Of a DNA stretch of 64,000 nucleotides, positions 35,807 through 49,634 are shown piece after piece (the first letter of the stretch is position 1; every line of letters starts with the position of its first letter). A model generated the notes under the pieces. The model worked only from the letters and a program-made list of their open reading frames with translations. It was not told the origin of the DNA and made no database searches. Source of the stretch: Solea solea. Its lineage: Eukaryota > Chordata > Actinopteri > Pleuronectiformes > Soleidae. Both the position numbers and the translations under genes were made by a program. The stretch spans positions 6,757,001 through 6,821,000 of the forward strand of contig NC_081150.1 in NCBI RefSeq assembly GCF_958295425.1, in the 5' to 3' direction.

Positions 35807-38800
35807 TTACAAGGAGCTGTGCCCAGAATCAGACTCAGCACTGCCAGCGCGGGCCTTGGAGGCAATGCAGGGAGCCATGGAACAGGGGATGGAGTAGCAG
35901 GAACAGGTGCCACTCTTTAGGGTCTCCTCTGTAATTACCTCCTGCAGGGAGTGTTGCCCCTCTACTTGGAAGATATTTGGCTGCTCCCCTTGTTCCTCAC
36001 AGATACTATAGGGGAAAAAAGGAAACATCCTTCAGTTATACTTGGGTATTAAGAGTGTCACTCAAAAACCAAGCTGATAGCAGAGTTTTCCTCATGCATA
36101 ACATTCTGCTGACAAAAGTAAAAAAAATGCAAGTCACGAAGAACAAATATATTTACACTCAAAACTCAGAGCACACATTTCAGTCAATATGTTACACTGA
36201 ACCACAATTTACACATGATTGTATAACTATCATGATAAAAATCCATTAGAGCAGTTTTACACCAAGTACCACCTGAGAAAACATTGAGCTCCTGAAGTAA
36301 CACCATTATCACCACCATTAAAATACAGTGGTGTAAATCAGTCATGTAATTGTTTAAGACTTAAGACTGATACGAGTGAAATAAGAATAGTACAGTCAGG
36401 CAAGGTGCAAGAATAAAGAAATCACACAATTTTTTTAAAACTAACTAGCAAAGGGTTAGTGCAGCTCCGCGCTCCATTTCATGCACTCATGTCTTGAAAA
36501 CATTCAGGCTAAAGGAAGTGACTGCACTGGTTGCCATTTGAACAGCCATCGTTATATTTCGAGCTAAATGTATGACCAAAATCTTCACCAGTCAAGTATG
36601 GAACACAGTAAGATGTTTTCATCCCCATATGGACAATGACAATAAGCCACGGAAGTGTAAAATGCATCTATCACAGGTATTCAGGCTTATGTGTAAGAGA
36701 AAAACAGTGTTGTGGAAAGGTTGGTCATGCAGTGAGCCCCTCTTGTGAGGCTGTGTACTCTCCACATTGACCTCTTTCACTTAAATTCCATAGAATGAGT
36801 TACAAGTGGTTACGTTTTTAGTCTCTAGCCATGGATGAAATAAGAGCTGGGCAAAGTTAACAACACACGTTTAACCTTACAAGAATAATTCACCAAATGA
36901 AGATAAATTGTAGAAGAGCATCCAGTGCATTCAAATGTTTAACAAAGAAAGCAAAGTGCAGTACAAGCAGCTCATACGCAAAATAGTGCAAATAATATAA
37001 TAATGAAATGTCATTGTAAGAGACGTGCTGTTATATCTGAACACTTTTTTGGTGTTAATTAGCTAAAAAATCAATCTTAAATGCAGGCCTCTTTGATCAA
37101 GATTATATAAAACAAATGCAAATAGTTTTTTGGTTCATACAATAGCCAATAATATTAGCTATTGTATGAACTGTCAGTGGACAGAGTCTACTGCATTAAA
37201 TAAGCCATTCAACCCACTGCTGCTTCAGTGTCAAAGTTGTACATCTCCGACAATCATAAATCATAAGATCAGAAGGGCACAGAAATGATTAACACGGCAG
37301 TTGACCAATTAAAGAACTGTGTTCCAAAAACTGATATATTACTAAAGGTGTTGGATCTAAAGTGCTGTGCAGAAGGTTTTAGGCACTTTTAGGCACGTTG
37401 AGGTCACTTTGTATAATTCAAATTAGCATATGCCCTAGAGAGTGTAAAACTAGAATTACCACCTCACAGACCGAAACTGCTGTGGTATTATTTTTGAAAG
37501 CGTCTTTGCTTCACTTTTAGTGCCTTAAACTTAAGCGCAACACTGGAAAAGAAGTCAACTGTCTTGCATCATTATCAAGGAACATTATTTTGTTCCTGCT
37601 GCATTTCAGTGGGAAGATTTGGAATTTCAGGCAATATTTGAGTGGGTCCAAAACCCAGCCATAGGTTGTAAAGTGACAGACAGGAACCAGAGAGACATTA
37701 CGGAAATCTGGAGAACTTGAGTCAAAAAATGGCTCCAAACTTTCACAAATTCTGCAAAAAGAGAGGTACAGTTACAACAACCCAAAGATGACTTAAGATG
37801 TCAAAAAATTAAGTAACACTTGGAATTGATAGAGACAAGTGAGTTGTAACACAAAGATCAAAGCCCACGGTCTGATTTCTGTTCTGTGGTATATTAACGT
37901 CTAGACTCAAGTCCACACATTAATATAGAGCAAATGTCATGTTATAGTGAAAACAGAACTGAAACAGCTGAGCAAACAGTCTCTGCTAAGTGACCACACA
38001 ACTTTGCTGAGACCAGGGAAAACTATTCCACCCTGCTCAATACCCAGCCTTTATTCCACAACAGCTTTTGTGCCGGTTTCAGACCCACACACAAAATGCT
38101 CGGTGGACAATCAAAACACTTTTATCAGCAGTTGCCAAGAAATTATTATGTCTTGACTACATAACCTTGAGCATAAATACCAAGGGCTTATTTTTTAACG
38201 ACATACTAGCATACTTAAAGTGTAAGTGTGGACGAAAAGCCCAAACAATTATTTGATTTATAGGCACAGTCAGCATGTCACGTTTTAACCTACCTATCAT
38301 AGATCAGCCCATCTATCCCCTGCTCCCTCAGCCTCCTTCTGGTTTCGTGGTCATTGTTGTCATCTCCCCAGCAAAACACCACCAGGCCTTTAGACTGGGC
38401 TTCACTAATGTAGATGAGGTTCTTAAGCAGGTCCTCGGAGTGGGCACTAATTCCCTGAAAGAGAAGCCAAGAAACTGTAGTCAGAAAAAGTAAGAAATTC
38501 AAAATGATGTTCTATTCTACTCACTCTCATGTTGCATGCACTGTAAATGTAAATGTGTGTATCCTCATCATAACACATAACAAGCAAACTTATTCATCTT
38601 CAACTGTGCTTTTGACTAAACAAGCGATGTCAAAATATACTGAGTGCAATTTTCCAGTCAACATCTGCCCTCATTGAACCCAGAGCTGGCTTCCTTAGGA
38701 ACAGCTGACACAGCACCATGTTAGCTGAAATGTTTGTTATGTTGACTGCTGTGTCTACTGACATGAGCATAGTGGGTTATTTCTGTAGGTCCTTGGCTCA

Positions 38801-41800
38801 AGAGCATTACAGCAGCCTTTGCTTATAGAAAAGTAAAGATCCTGATATCTAGAAAACAGGAAGTTTGAAGAACTGATGCTGTTGCTTTAGCTGTTAATGT
38901 TGGAGATACTGTAGTTTCATGTGTTGACTTGTGGCCTCAAATTAGATTATCACCTGTGTGTTTGCTTAGATCAGTGTTTCCCAAACTTTCTATATAGGGA
39001 TACACTTTTTAAAGGGAGCAAACTATTGTGAGACAAATGTAAATTTGGGGTCAGTGTAGATACTAATTTACAGCTATAAAAAATGTCATTTTATGCATGT
39101 CATTTAAAACGTACACCAAAACTACAAAGATTGTGGAAAATCCTGTTGTGGAAAATCCTGCAACCAAAAAAAATCCCCCACAACCCAACACACAGTCACT
39201 GAGAATCACTGGCTGGTACAATCACTTAAGTAATGGTGCTTACAAACTGTAAATCCACTGAATATGGCAATTGTTCAACAGCAGGTAGATCATGACCTTC
39301 AGCTATGAATACTCACCAAAATGTTCTCACTCTGGGCAAAACTTATGGCAAACTGAGTGGTCTGGCAGCGGATGTCCATCAGTTCAGGATACCTTTCTGA
39401 AATTCCCTGAGTAAGGAAAAGGATGGGGTACTTGTTCTGCTTTTGACGCACCCTGAGAGAAACATGAAAAGATGTTAGAAGGTGATGGAGAAATTCTTGT
39501 AAGGGTTATTTGGTTCTGGGCTATCCTGACTTTTATTCATTACTGACTTATAAAGAGCAAGAACATTTAAGGATTTTCACATCCTGCAATAAATTACTGG
39601 TGAGAAACTTATCATCTGGGTTATCTTTGTATTGTGTTTTCAGCTAGTGAAAATGACCAAAAAAGTCATATGAAACGAAAAAATGATTAAAGTAAACTGT
39701 AGTTGTGCTCACATTGTACATATATCTGGGTCAAAACTAGAGAAGACGATGCGTCTTTTGCCAGCTTCTTGCAGAATACAAGACAGAATAATATCAAGGA
39801 AGCTGTTCATGTTGAAGTAGGACGATAGTTTGCCATCCCACGAGCCGTCCTGTCAAACAAAAAACATATAGTCCATTAAATAAGAAAAGAAAGTTTAATT
39901 CCATAATTATTACGGCTCATTCAGTCATATAAATTACTGCAATCCACTACTAATCACCTTCATCTGGCAAATCCATTTAAGCTCAATGTTGAAACCCAGA
40001 TTATCAGGAACAGCCTGAAAGATCTGAAAGAGTTTATGAAAAAATACTGTTAATTATTTCTATTTCAACATGACAAAATAAAGTAAAAAAAACTGATGGA
40101 CACTCAAAACTGCTGAACACAAAAGAGGAGAGGTAGAGAATACCTGATGAACAACAGGTTATTTAACAGTTTATTCACAAGCAATTCACTGCAACAGAAG
40201 CAAACAGTGCCATTAAACGTTAGAATAGAATAAATAGCTCATAATAATGATTAAACAAGGTGTTTAAGTGACCATAGTTAACCTGTGAGAGTGAAGGGAA
40301 GGGCTGATGCTCATCAATTTCATCTTCATCGTCAAGCAGATCTGGACAAAAAAAAAAAAACATAACAGATTAATGTTAGTGTACATCACTCATTATCTCC
40401 CATCTGTGCAAAACAAAAAGCCTACGCTACTCATGGGTGCCTACCGTTGTGATCACTGGCCTGCATTGCAGCAACATGGGCCAGCTGTGCAACAAAGTAA
40501 CACACCATTGCAAGATAAGTCAAACAAATGATCACATGACAACACTTTTGGCTAGTGACTTTACACTAGACTCCTGGTAGTTGTTGGAGATTAACCCACA
40601 TTTTTAGGATTGTTAAGTAGTTCTAATCTATAGTTTGGCACTGTTCGGCATGATTCCTGTGTCGGACGTCTCTGTGACGGCACTCTGGTGCTGAAACCTA
40701 ATACCTAATACCTAATATATTCCATTGGCTTTGCTGGAAGACAGATAAACATGACTGCTGCTCAACTGGTCCTTCCTGCCCATGACAAACTTCATTCTCA
40801 TTTGCAACATGAACTGAAATCCGCATCGTTTCTTTCGTCATCACAGGTTGTTACCTTCAGAAGCTGCAGCTGATCAAATGTCAAGTCTTTGACTGGCACC
40901 TCGATGAGCTCCAGTGAAGTCTTGTCGTTTTTCTATAATATCATAAGCACTGTTATTTTGTAGTTTGAACAGTGACAACCATTTATTTGTGCTAAGTGTA
41001 AGGTGATAAAGTGATGAATAGGAAATAGAGAAATTTCACATTTTAGATATCTTAAGTTACTTTCACATGTTCATCTTCAAACACAACAGTCCTTGAATTT
41101 ACCTTCTTGGTGGCTATGCAGCATGTCAGGTCATGGTATACAATAGGAACAGCATCCTTGGAAAGGTGAACATCAAACTCCACATAAGCTGCACCCTACA
41201 TGGACACAAAAGACATTAGATCAAGGCCAAAGTTGTTTAATGTAAATGTTTAGTCATTAATTAATCTTTAGCTTGGCTTACATGCTTGGAAGCACTTTTG
41301 AATGAGGCTATTGTGTTCTCCCTGACTCTGTGGTACCTGTAAAACACAAAAGAATTTGGTTGAAAGAAAACTGATGCAACACAGGAACTGTTTGTGTACA
41401 TATCATTATGTATCTGTATGAAACTGTATCTGTATATGTAACGCCTCCTATTCAGTCCTATCAAAAAAAACATTGTGGTTTTCACTCACTTGGCTGCATG
41501 TGTGCTGCCAGCTCCTCTGTGACCCACATTCAGAGCACTTCCTTTCTTCCAGTATTTGGTGAACGAGGCACTCATGTCACACAGCAGCCCCTGGATGGGC
41601 CGAATCACCAGGAAATCCACTACAACAAAGTAATAAGTCAGAAGAACACGATTGTGAGTACAGTGTATGAAATGTCAATTTCTATGCAATACAGAAAACA
41701 ACAAATAAAATACTTAGCAAAATAATGGTACAGTCACCATTGCTTTGTTTTGCCTTCAGTCTGATTATTGTCAACATGAAAATCTTACCTCTCACTTTCC

Positions 41801-44800
41801 CGATGGTATGTCTGGCGTTTCGACTCATTATGGGAAGAGTGACTACTCCGTTGTCTTTGCCACTCTCCCGAAAAGTGGAGGAGAGAAGACAAGCTGTGCC
41901 CACATGTCCTGGATGAGTGTCTCCCTGGACAACATGCTCACTCAGATCTTCCTGTAAACATACATTTGAGATTTATTAAATACTGAAAAAATAAAACAAC
42001 ATAAGTCTAATTGTGCTGCCTGATTTCACCAATATTTGTAAATCAAGAATGCAATTATTTTTAAGAAAAGTGTTCAGAGGTAGTGTGTACAAGACTTATT
42101 ATTACCTCAAAGAACTCAAAGGTGAGCTCTAAGTTGTCTGGATCCATGGTGTGAATACTGTACTCAGTCCACCGGGTCGGCTCCAGTGCATATCCACATT
42201 CAGGCTGCGAGTGACGCGACCTATAGCCATTGGCACTGATCATAATCATCTCCAAAGTGGTGGTCATCTTGTTCCAAGATGAAGCACTGAGTGCACCATC
42301 CTCTTCATCTTCCTCCTCCTCCTCCTCAATCCCCTCCAATGTCAGCTTGATCCTGGATGGGTGGGCAAAATAAAGTCAGTTAACAGATGCTTCCAGCTTT
42401 CTTTACCATGTTTTTTTTCCAGGGACTCTGTTACTATGGTAACAGGCAGGCAGGGTAATCGTAACACTGTAATGATGATCTCCCTAACGTTGCTTTCAAG
42501 AACAACTTTCACTGGCGTGTGTTAAACTCAATCTGGGTGTCACCCAGCCTTACCTGAAGCGGGACCTCTTGAATTTCTTCTTAGTGATGGACACCGGAGA
42601 GGTCTTTGAATAGTGCAGACGCAGGCGAATCTCTGTCTGGCATGTAAGCCAACCAGAGTCTACACATTTCACCCCATCTGTAGAGGGAGGGAGGACACAT
42701 GTAGACAGCCTTTGATGACAACGCATATCCACTTTCAACTCCCAATGAATGACCAGAACAAATATAGTGCTGGTAGCAGCAGAGAGAGCAGGGGCGAGAC
42801 AATTGTTTGTTCTGCGAAACAAGTGACTACAATGAACTGTTCAGCTATCCTACAGGTTTAAGTACACTGATAAGATATTTAGTCTAACAATATGTCTACC
42901 TCAAAGAGCTGTTTGACTGAACTTACTGTTAATTCCAAATTGTCCATCATCAATGTTCTGGTGTGACGCTGCAATAAAGTAAACAGATCATTAAAAATCA
43001 AATCAGAAGAATCTGTACAATAAAATAAATTAAGGACAAATTGAAACCAGAGAAAATCTGGTTTGCTCTTAATTTGATTTGCCCCAAATGTAACCATTAA
43101 AATACAATTGTTTTTAAATTTAGTATGAGTATGAGATTCTACAGGATGTTTCTGAAACTACACAGAAACCAAAAAAATACCTACAAATATTTACCTCATA
43201 TTAAAAACAAATCTATGTTTTATCAGGAGGAAAGCTAGAGGAAAGGATGAAAGAAATAAAAAATAAACAACGATAGGGGAGGTTACAAAAAGCATCAAGT
43301 AGGGTGGGGCCATGGCTTGTAAATAGGTGTAAGAGAGGTCTAGACTTGTGCTGCAGCGTTTCCTTTGTGGCTATAGAATAATCTAACAATACTTGTTAGA
43401 GTAGTCCAACAACTACTGTTCCTGCATACTTCCTAAACTATTATAATTACTGTCAAGAAGAAGAAGTCTGTCATTCCTACACGTCACACAAAGCTGATCC
43501 CATCTTGTAAACAAACAAAAATAAATATGATGGAGGTAAAGAGGAAGCACTGCAGACAAGTCGGGGGGGGTGTTCATTTTAACATACATGTTGCCCAAAT
43601 CAAAAAAACAAACAAACCCCAAGGTCCAATCTTAATATCCCAGAAATACCAGCCCTATTCTTAATGGAGATTGTACAAAAACTGACAATACATAGTTGCT
43701 ATGGGTAATTTTTACACATAGTACTAGAGCAGAAGGGAGGGGAGAGCTATAAGGGGTTTGAGTATGACACCCTTTACCAAACCCAACCAAACTGTGCACC
43801 TTTGTTGTTCTATACCTGTGGGGCTCATCGTGCGAGGTTGATGATGGGTCTCCCACATATTGACTATCACTTGACAGGGACCACCCGCACTCTGCAAGTC
43901 CAATGTTTGGTACAATGTTAGGGTTTTCAGATCATAAACATTGAAACGACTTTTTAGTCTGGTGTCAAAGCTGTCTTTGGACCAGAGTGAGAGAAAGGAT
44001 AAGAGTTGGTATAGTCACCAATCCCCAGCTAGCCACCATGGGTTGAAATCTGTAAAGTGGATTTGTTAAGTCAAAAATAAAAAATAAATAGGAACTGGGG
44101 GACATTGTTGTATAACACTGGTCTCTCCATCTGTAATAAAGTAATCATTAAAAAAGAGGGATTTATATGTATACTGTTACAGTTTTTCCCACAGACATTA
44201 GGGAAATTTCAACTACTTAAATTTAAAGTTGCAAACTTCTTTGAGGTCACGCTAGCTGTTATAATTCAATGACATGTGTCACCTCACAGGAACTTGGAGC
44301 TTCAGCTTTTTCATAAGTAGGCCTTATCAAACAAAATGAAAGTATCACAGGAGGAAGTTGGGAATTAACTCTCATGCAATGTGAGCCTCACCCTTGTAAT
44401 AGACAATAATTATACACTGTTACAAGATAGTGAGTAATTCTTTCCACAGAAATTACCAACACATTATCCTAGTCTTTCTTTTCAGAGAAAGACATCTCTA
44501 TACACATGAGTTTATCACAGGCTTGGAGGACTTGCAAGTTCAGATAGGAGAAAGTGGGCAGCTTGCCAGAAAACTGTTATTTAACAAATTCCCCCTGAAG
44601 CTGTGTACTACTAGAAACAACATGTCGATGTAACAACTCTTTAAAGTTAAGAGTTAAGCTTAAAAAGTAGATATAGTACTCTTTATGCACATAGTTTGCT
44701 GTTTCTCTTCTACCTGTTAATGCGCTGTGACCACCAAAAGATGTCAATTGATATTTTTGTTCAAAACATTCACAAACAAAATTGTAAATGCTCTGAATTC

Positions 44801-45559
44801 AAAAATGAAAACAGTATTTGTCTTTACAACAAGAAATGAACAACTATAGGAAAATAAAACTGTAATTTGTAAAGCTACTTGAGTTACACAGAGAGGAAAC
44901 TCTGCTCACCTTAGACAAAAAGAAGCCTCTGAAATAGCGGTACTTGGAACTAACTCCTTTGGGCACAGTGACTGTTGTAGTCCAGGTGTTTCTGTCAGAG
45001 AATCAGCATGCACATCAATATACACATCACTAAAGTACGTATGACCAAAAAATTACATCACAGTATGTCTGGTATACAGCTACAGTATACAGTACTTTTT
45101 TTTCCAACCCACCCTTCATTACTATCAGGATGTAATATGACAGCTTTTTCATGGCTCCAGTTTCCCAATGCTTCACAGCTGCCAACAACAGCAAGCACCT
45201 CACCTAGAAATGATCAAAATGTCCTTTATTACCTGGAGTTCTCAAAAAAACATCAGAACTGAGATTTATAAACAAATTTAACAATATCTGATGTAATTTA
45301 AATAAGAACATCTGATATATTACAGTAGATGGTCTAATTAAAATGACTTGACTGAAAGGAGAACAACGATCTCACATGTGAGAAAAGACAGGGGAATATT
45401 AAGAATATTTATATTAAATTAAAGGAAAAGTTGATGGTTAAAGCTTATGCCATAAGAAATAAGCATTGACTTATAGTTGTACAATTAAGATAAAAAGGTA
45501 ACAGCCATACCTGGAGAAGTTTCTCCTCTGACAACCACAGTCACCTGGCAACTCTCCAT
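35807..45559 (-). CDS. gpcpd1: Glycerophosphocholine phosphodiesterase (CBM20 + GDPD)
   Basis: Cytosolic GDE5-type enzyme that hydrolyses glycerophosphocholine to choline and glycerol-3-phosphate. Coding exons (minus): 45511-45559, 45113-45203, 44910-44991, 43816-43891, 42927-42968, 42554-42677, 42106-42352, 41789-41951, 41490-41619, 41282-41336, 41103-41195, 40855-40932, 40445-40484, 40283-40341, 39958-40023, 39713-39849, 39317-39452, 38294-38454 and 35807-36005. All join in frame for 675 residues (human 672). The N-terminal CBM20 domain (about 1-115) shows [16 protein letters not shown]. An acidic Glu run from GAG repeats follows at about residues 160-170. The GDPD domain starts at HRGAG (325-329), with E341 in ENTIAS and the E359-x-D361-x-H363 catalytic triplet in [10 protein letters not shown]. 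The C-terminal tail is Cys-rich ([13 protein letters not shown]) and unlike the human tail. The ATG (acc-ATGG) aligns with the human start; an in-frame upstream start exists in the preceding exon. Confidence 0.95.
38972..39212. mobile_element. hAT-like relic in gpcpd1 intron
   Basis: The left end cagtgtttcccaaactttc and the right end gagaatcactgg are imperfect inverted copies of the CAGTGNTTCCCAA type common in vertebrate hAT relics. No coding capacity. Confidence 0.45.
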
Positions 45560-46239
45560 GGTTGACACAAGCACAGACAAAGATTGGCTGCAGGAACAAG
45601 CTGAAAGATGTGAACAGGTTTATACCACAACATTAAATAATATTCAAATCCGTTTTCAGATTCAATGTTATGGCTGATCCACATATGCTTACCTTATAAA
45701 AATGTTTAAAATTCATACAAAATTAGGTAGACCTATTGATCAGTTGGGCAAAGTGTAACTTGTTTTTAAAAAGTTTACAAATGTTGGTCTCAGAAACATG
45801 AAAAATGCTGCTAAGCCTCTAAAGAATCTAAAGAATGTATCCAATGGTTTATTTAACTAAGTTTTGTTGCATTTGTTGTTCAATAAATGTTTAATTAATT
45901 TAAGCATTTTTTTTGTTCCTCATTTATTGTTAAAACATTTTTGAATTGTAACTGGTGGAGAAGAAGAAAATAAGGAAAAACAGCCAAACATTAACTTTGG
46001 CTAAAATTAGTTGGCATCATTGGTATCTGCTGCACAGACAAGAAACTATATCTGTCGATAAAATAATTATATAATTTATGCTATCTACATTTTTCAAGGA
46101 AACAGAAAGACAAACTGTTTTCTATATGTGGTGCTTATCTGTTACCGTTTCAGTAAACATATTCATTTCATTTCCTTGTGCTAGTGTGTGTTTTTGTGGG
46201 TGTACTTGTTCTTCTTAGGAACCTTTTCAAACAAACAAA

Positions 46240-46330
46240 CACAGGACGACTAGTCCTCATGGGGACCAAAACCTGGTCCTAATGAGGCAGAACCTCACTT
46301 AGCGTAGGGCTACGATTTGAATTGTATTTA
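46240..46330. repeat. Dispersed repeat, copy 2
   Basis: Shares 'ggaccaaaacctggtc', 'aatgaggcag' and 'tagggctac/taa...gaatt' in the same order as the copy at 11655-11830. It lies in the first intron of gpcpd1. Confidence 0.6.
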
Positions 46331-46516
46331 TTTATTTATTTTATAATTTATTTTATAAACGAACCCAGCGATAGCTGAGCAAACGTGTGTGTTGTGTACT
46401 TCTTACCTCAGTATGTGTTTTATTAGCAAGTTGTTATAGTGCAACTACAAAATAAAGTCCAAATTGGACAACACAGTGGCTAAACAGCAAGTTACTCACC
46501 GAGTAACATTACTCAC

Positions 46517-46637
46517 CGTCTTCTTTTGGCAGTAACGGCGTGTCGGCTCCAGCTAGTCTCCACGAAGGAGAATTCACAGTGAAATCATGTGTCCATCCTG
46601 CTATCTCGCTCAGCGGCAATGGCCTAGCGTTAGCCAT
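46517..46637 (-). other. gpcpd1: gpcpd1 exon 1 with in-frame upstream ATG
   Basis: An ATG at 46637 in a good context (gcaATGG) is followed by 40 open codons (MANARPLPLSEIAGW...) and a perfect donor (G then gtgagt) at 46516. Spliced to the acceptor at 45600, the frame runs through 14 more codons (beginning ACSCSQSLSV) straight into the canonical ATG at 45559. A 54-residue N-terminal extension (729 residues in total) is therefore possible. Human GPCPD1 starts at the downstream position, so this may be an isoform or a fortuitously open 5' leader. Confidence 0.6.
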
Positions 46638-46820
46638 TGCTGCTTGCCCTGTTTATGAAACATGATGAATAGTTACCGAGAAGAACAAAAAAAGTTTAAA
46701 CGACGCTGCAACTACAGTACACGAGAAATACAGCCGACAATGATATTAACCAAACAGGCACTGACATGACATCACAAAAGATCTGGCTAACATAAGTGAA
46801 AGAGGTAGCTTCCGGTGTGT
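46638..46820 (-). promoter_or_regulatory. gpcpd1: Putative gpcpd1 promoter region
   Basis: Lies directly upstream of the first exon. It has no TATA box at a usual distance and holds gcttccggtg at 46808-46817, an ETS-type CCGGAAGC on the minus strand. The transcription start is not resolved. Confidence 0.35.
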
Positions 46821-48687
46821 ATTTTCAAAATAAGACGCAATGCAGTATTTAGAACATACAGCAAATCACTCCAAGAGTGATGTGATGTGAATAACGAGCC
46901 ACTGTGTAGATTTAGTTCTATTTAGCCCCACACACTCATACATTGAGAAAAGCGTTGGCACTTTGTCTTCTAACCTCACACTCCTCTTCCAGAAATGTGC
47001 TATTATTATTAATATTATCATCATTGTTATCATCATTATTATAGTTGTTATTGTTGTTATTATTATGAAGAACATAGATCCTCAGTTGTGGGTGGCCTCT
47101 CTATGTCATAGCCAAGAAGTACCTGAGCAGATAAGGCTTGCAGATTCAGTATTCACCTTAAAACCCTTCTTCTTCTACAGCTTTGCAGTTTTACAGCAGT
47201 TGACATCCAAAATGCTGCTTTCTTCTTCTGGATTTGGTCACCTGAGTGTAATTGTCATTCTTAAGCATTTAATGGCAGATGACATCTGTGATGTTGTATT
47301 GTTGTATTTGTTCCTTCTTACAGATACCAGTTGTGGCTAGACACCACTACTTAATAACTAAAAAATGTCTTCCCTTGTGTGACAGCCTTATCCTTTTATC
47401 TTGAGGTTTATTGATAGTGGTTTAATAGAGGGTTGAGAATGAAGGGAATTTCGACCCGGGGAAGCATTGCATCTCTTAGTGTACATCCTGACGAAGAAGA
47501 AAGGCAGTTCATTATGTTATGTTTTGCTGCCTTTAACTTCATACTTATCTATTTTATTATTATTTAATACATTCTTATTCTTTTCAGGTAGTTTTTCTGC
47601 CATAAAATGAATTGAAACAGCTTTAAATGCTTCAGAAACATATGTGACCACTCCTTCATAGGTTTAGCTAGAAACATCATTCAAACTTTCAGCTATTTGG
47701 TAACTTGCAATTATGACAATGTTCAAGCTCTTCTTCAGAAATAGTCTGTGTCTTCTGAGGTTGTCTATTGCAGCTGGTCCATTTTGTAGATATAGTTGTC
47801 CTTGTTTACAAAGAGTGCTTTTAATGTAACATTATGGATGCCAAATGCTGTAAAACACCACCAGCAAACCTTGCATAATAACATTTTATTTGTTGGGCTT
47901 TTACTATTTCATTTGGTTTTCAGAATTGTGTGGATTTAAAGTAACTGTTTCTGTCAGTGAGCATTGTTTTTTGGCTGTATTTTTCAAAGCACATTGTGAA
48001 CCTTCTATTGTTTTATTTCAGTTAGCATACATAATATTGCATCGCTTAACTTTCCTTTACCTCTTCTGTTCCATCCCTCTTTTCCTTTCCTTTGTTCTTT
48101 TATTTGTATTGTTATACGCATGATCTCTTTGCGGTACTGGCATATACAATGTACTCAAACATTTACGACTTTTATTTTTCAAGGTGCAATTCGTCTTGCG
48201 CCAGCTTCCAACAGCTGGTTGACGAAGCTGGTTCATTCCGCCCTATTCCGGATTTGTGCTCAGCTTCGTTGCGTTCATGTGCGTTTGGAAATAAACAAAA
48301 CTCATCTGAGTGCCCCTGTTCGTCCCAGAAACGGAACAATCGGACCTTTTAGAACACCGTGTTTTAAAGATGTTAGATAAATGGGTGAAAGTAAAAGTGT
48401 CGTTAAATAAGAACACGTGGCGTAATTATTAGCCACATGCAGCACATTTGTTCTTATTTTCTGCATGAGGCGTGGACGATGTTAGAGCTGGTGCAGACGT
48501 TAACGAGGTGTTTCAAATGCTTCATCAGAGAGTTTGTTTACGCCGGCATCACGATACACTGATACGGGCCTGACACCGCGTGGCATAATAATGTCCCAAT
48601 AATAACGAAAATACCAACGTTGGTAAAATACTTAAAAAAAACTTTTGTGAAAAACATTGTTCATTAATGTACATGTGGCAGTGTGAA

Positions 48688-48734
48688 GGGGCGGGGTTAC
48701 GAGAGTGGACCTTTACGCTGACGTCATGGCCAAT
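48688..48734. promoter_or_regulatory. Orphan promoter-like cluster: GC box, CRE, CCAAT
   Basis: Within 47 bases there is a GC box GGGGCGGGG (48688-48696), a perfect palindromic CRE TGACGTCA (48719-48726) and a CCAAT box (48730-48734). The flanking DNA from about 48170 is CpG-richer than its surroundings. No gene starts nearby; gpcpd1 exon 1 is about 2 kb away on the minus strand, so an alternative gpcpd1 promoter or an unannotated non-coding transcript are both possible. Confidence 0.4.
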
Positions 48735-49634
48735 ACTTCTCCTTGACTGTTGTTGACCCGATTACTTCTGTGAAAAGCAGTCAATGATTTGCAAAAAACC
48801 AATAAACAATGCTGTCCAGGGAACATCTCCGTTATATTTAACGATTTAAATTGTATACATTTCTACACGTAGCTGTGGTATTATTATCATTTTATATTAT
48901 TATTTGTTCTGCCTTAATTTGAGGCAATTCATTAATTGATCCCAAATCTACCATAGTCTTAAATCTTATTTTCAAGTTATTATCTGCATCAAAACAGCCC
49001 AAGCCAAATTCATTAATAGCAACACTCTCACACACTCGGCAATAGTGCTAATTCATCAAAGGTCAAAGTTACATGGAAAGACAAGGAAAAAATACAAATT
49101 TATTTTTCAACTGCTTCTTACAATGTTACACTGCATCTGCACTGCATAAGTTAAAAGACATTTTTATGTATGCAAAATTATATAAAGGGCACGTTATGGG
49201 TAGCACATTATTATTGTTTTATCATTAATTACCCTTTGAAGCTGGTAGCTGTTTAAATAAAGGTTAAAGGTTAAATTAAATACAGAAATAAATCAGACTT
49301 TGTGAGACAACCTAATATTATGTGTAAATGAGGCCATGAGACGTTTAGTTATTTAGCCCCCTCCAGTGGCCAAATGAAAGTAATGCACTATGCCACAGTG
49401 AGGGCAGGAGAGGGGAAAAAACATTATTGCAGAAATATGTCAACATTATCACACTTCCCCAGCTAATACACAGTCTGGACTGTAGCTTTCTTACAAGTGT
49501 AGAATTATGAAGGCAGCCCACATATACTGTGTAATGACTGAGTGTGTTGAAAATGAGGAACAGGTCCTTAAAGTAGGTTGTCTTCATGTCTTGCTTTGTT
49601 AATAAACAACAGTGGGACCCAATGGTGTGTCCCA

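Noticed and set aside
46963..47340. 125-residue plus-strand open frame rich in isoleucine
   Set aside because: It comes from ATT/ATC repeats (IIIVIIII); the rest has no domain.
48092..48380. Overlapping plus-strand open frames in a CpG-rich patch
   Set aside because: Two frames are open at once and neither shows a known motif; the region is better treated as promoter-like or repeat DNA.
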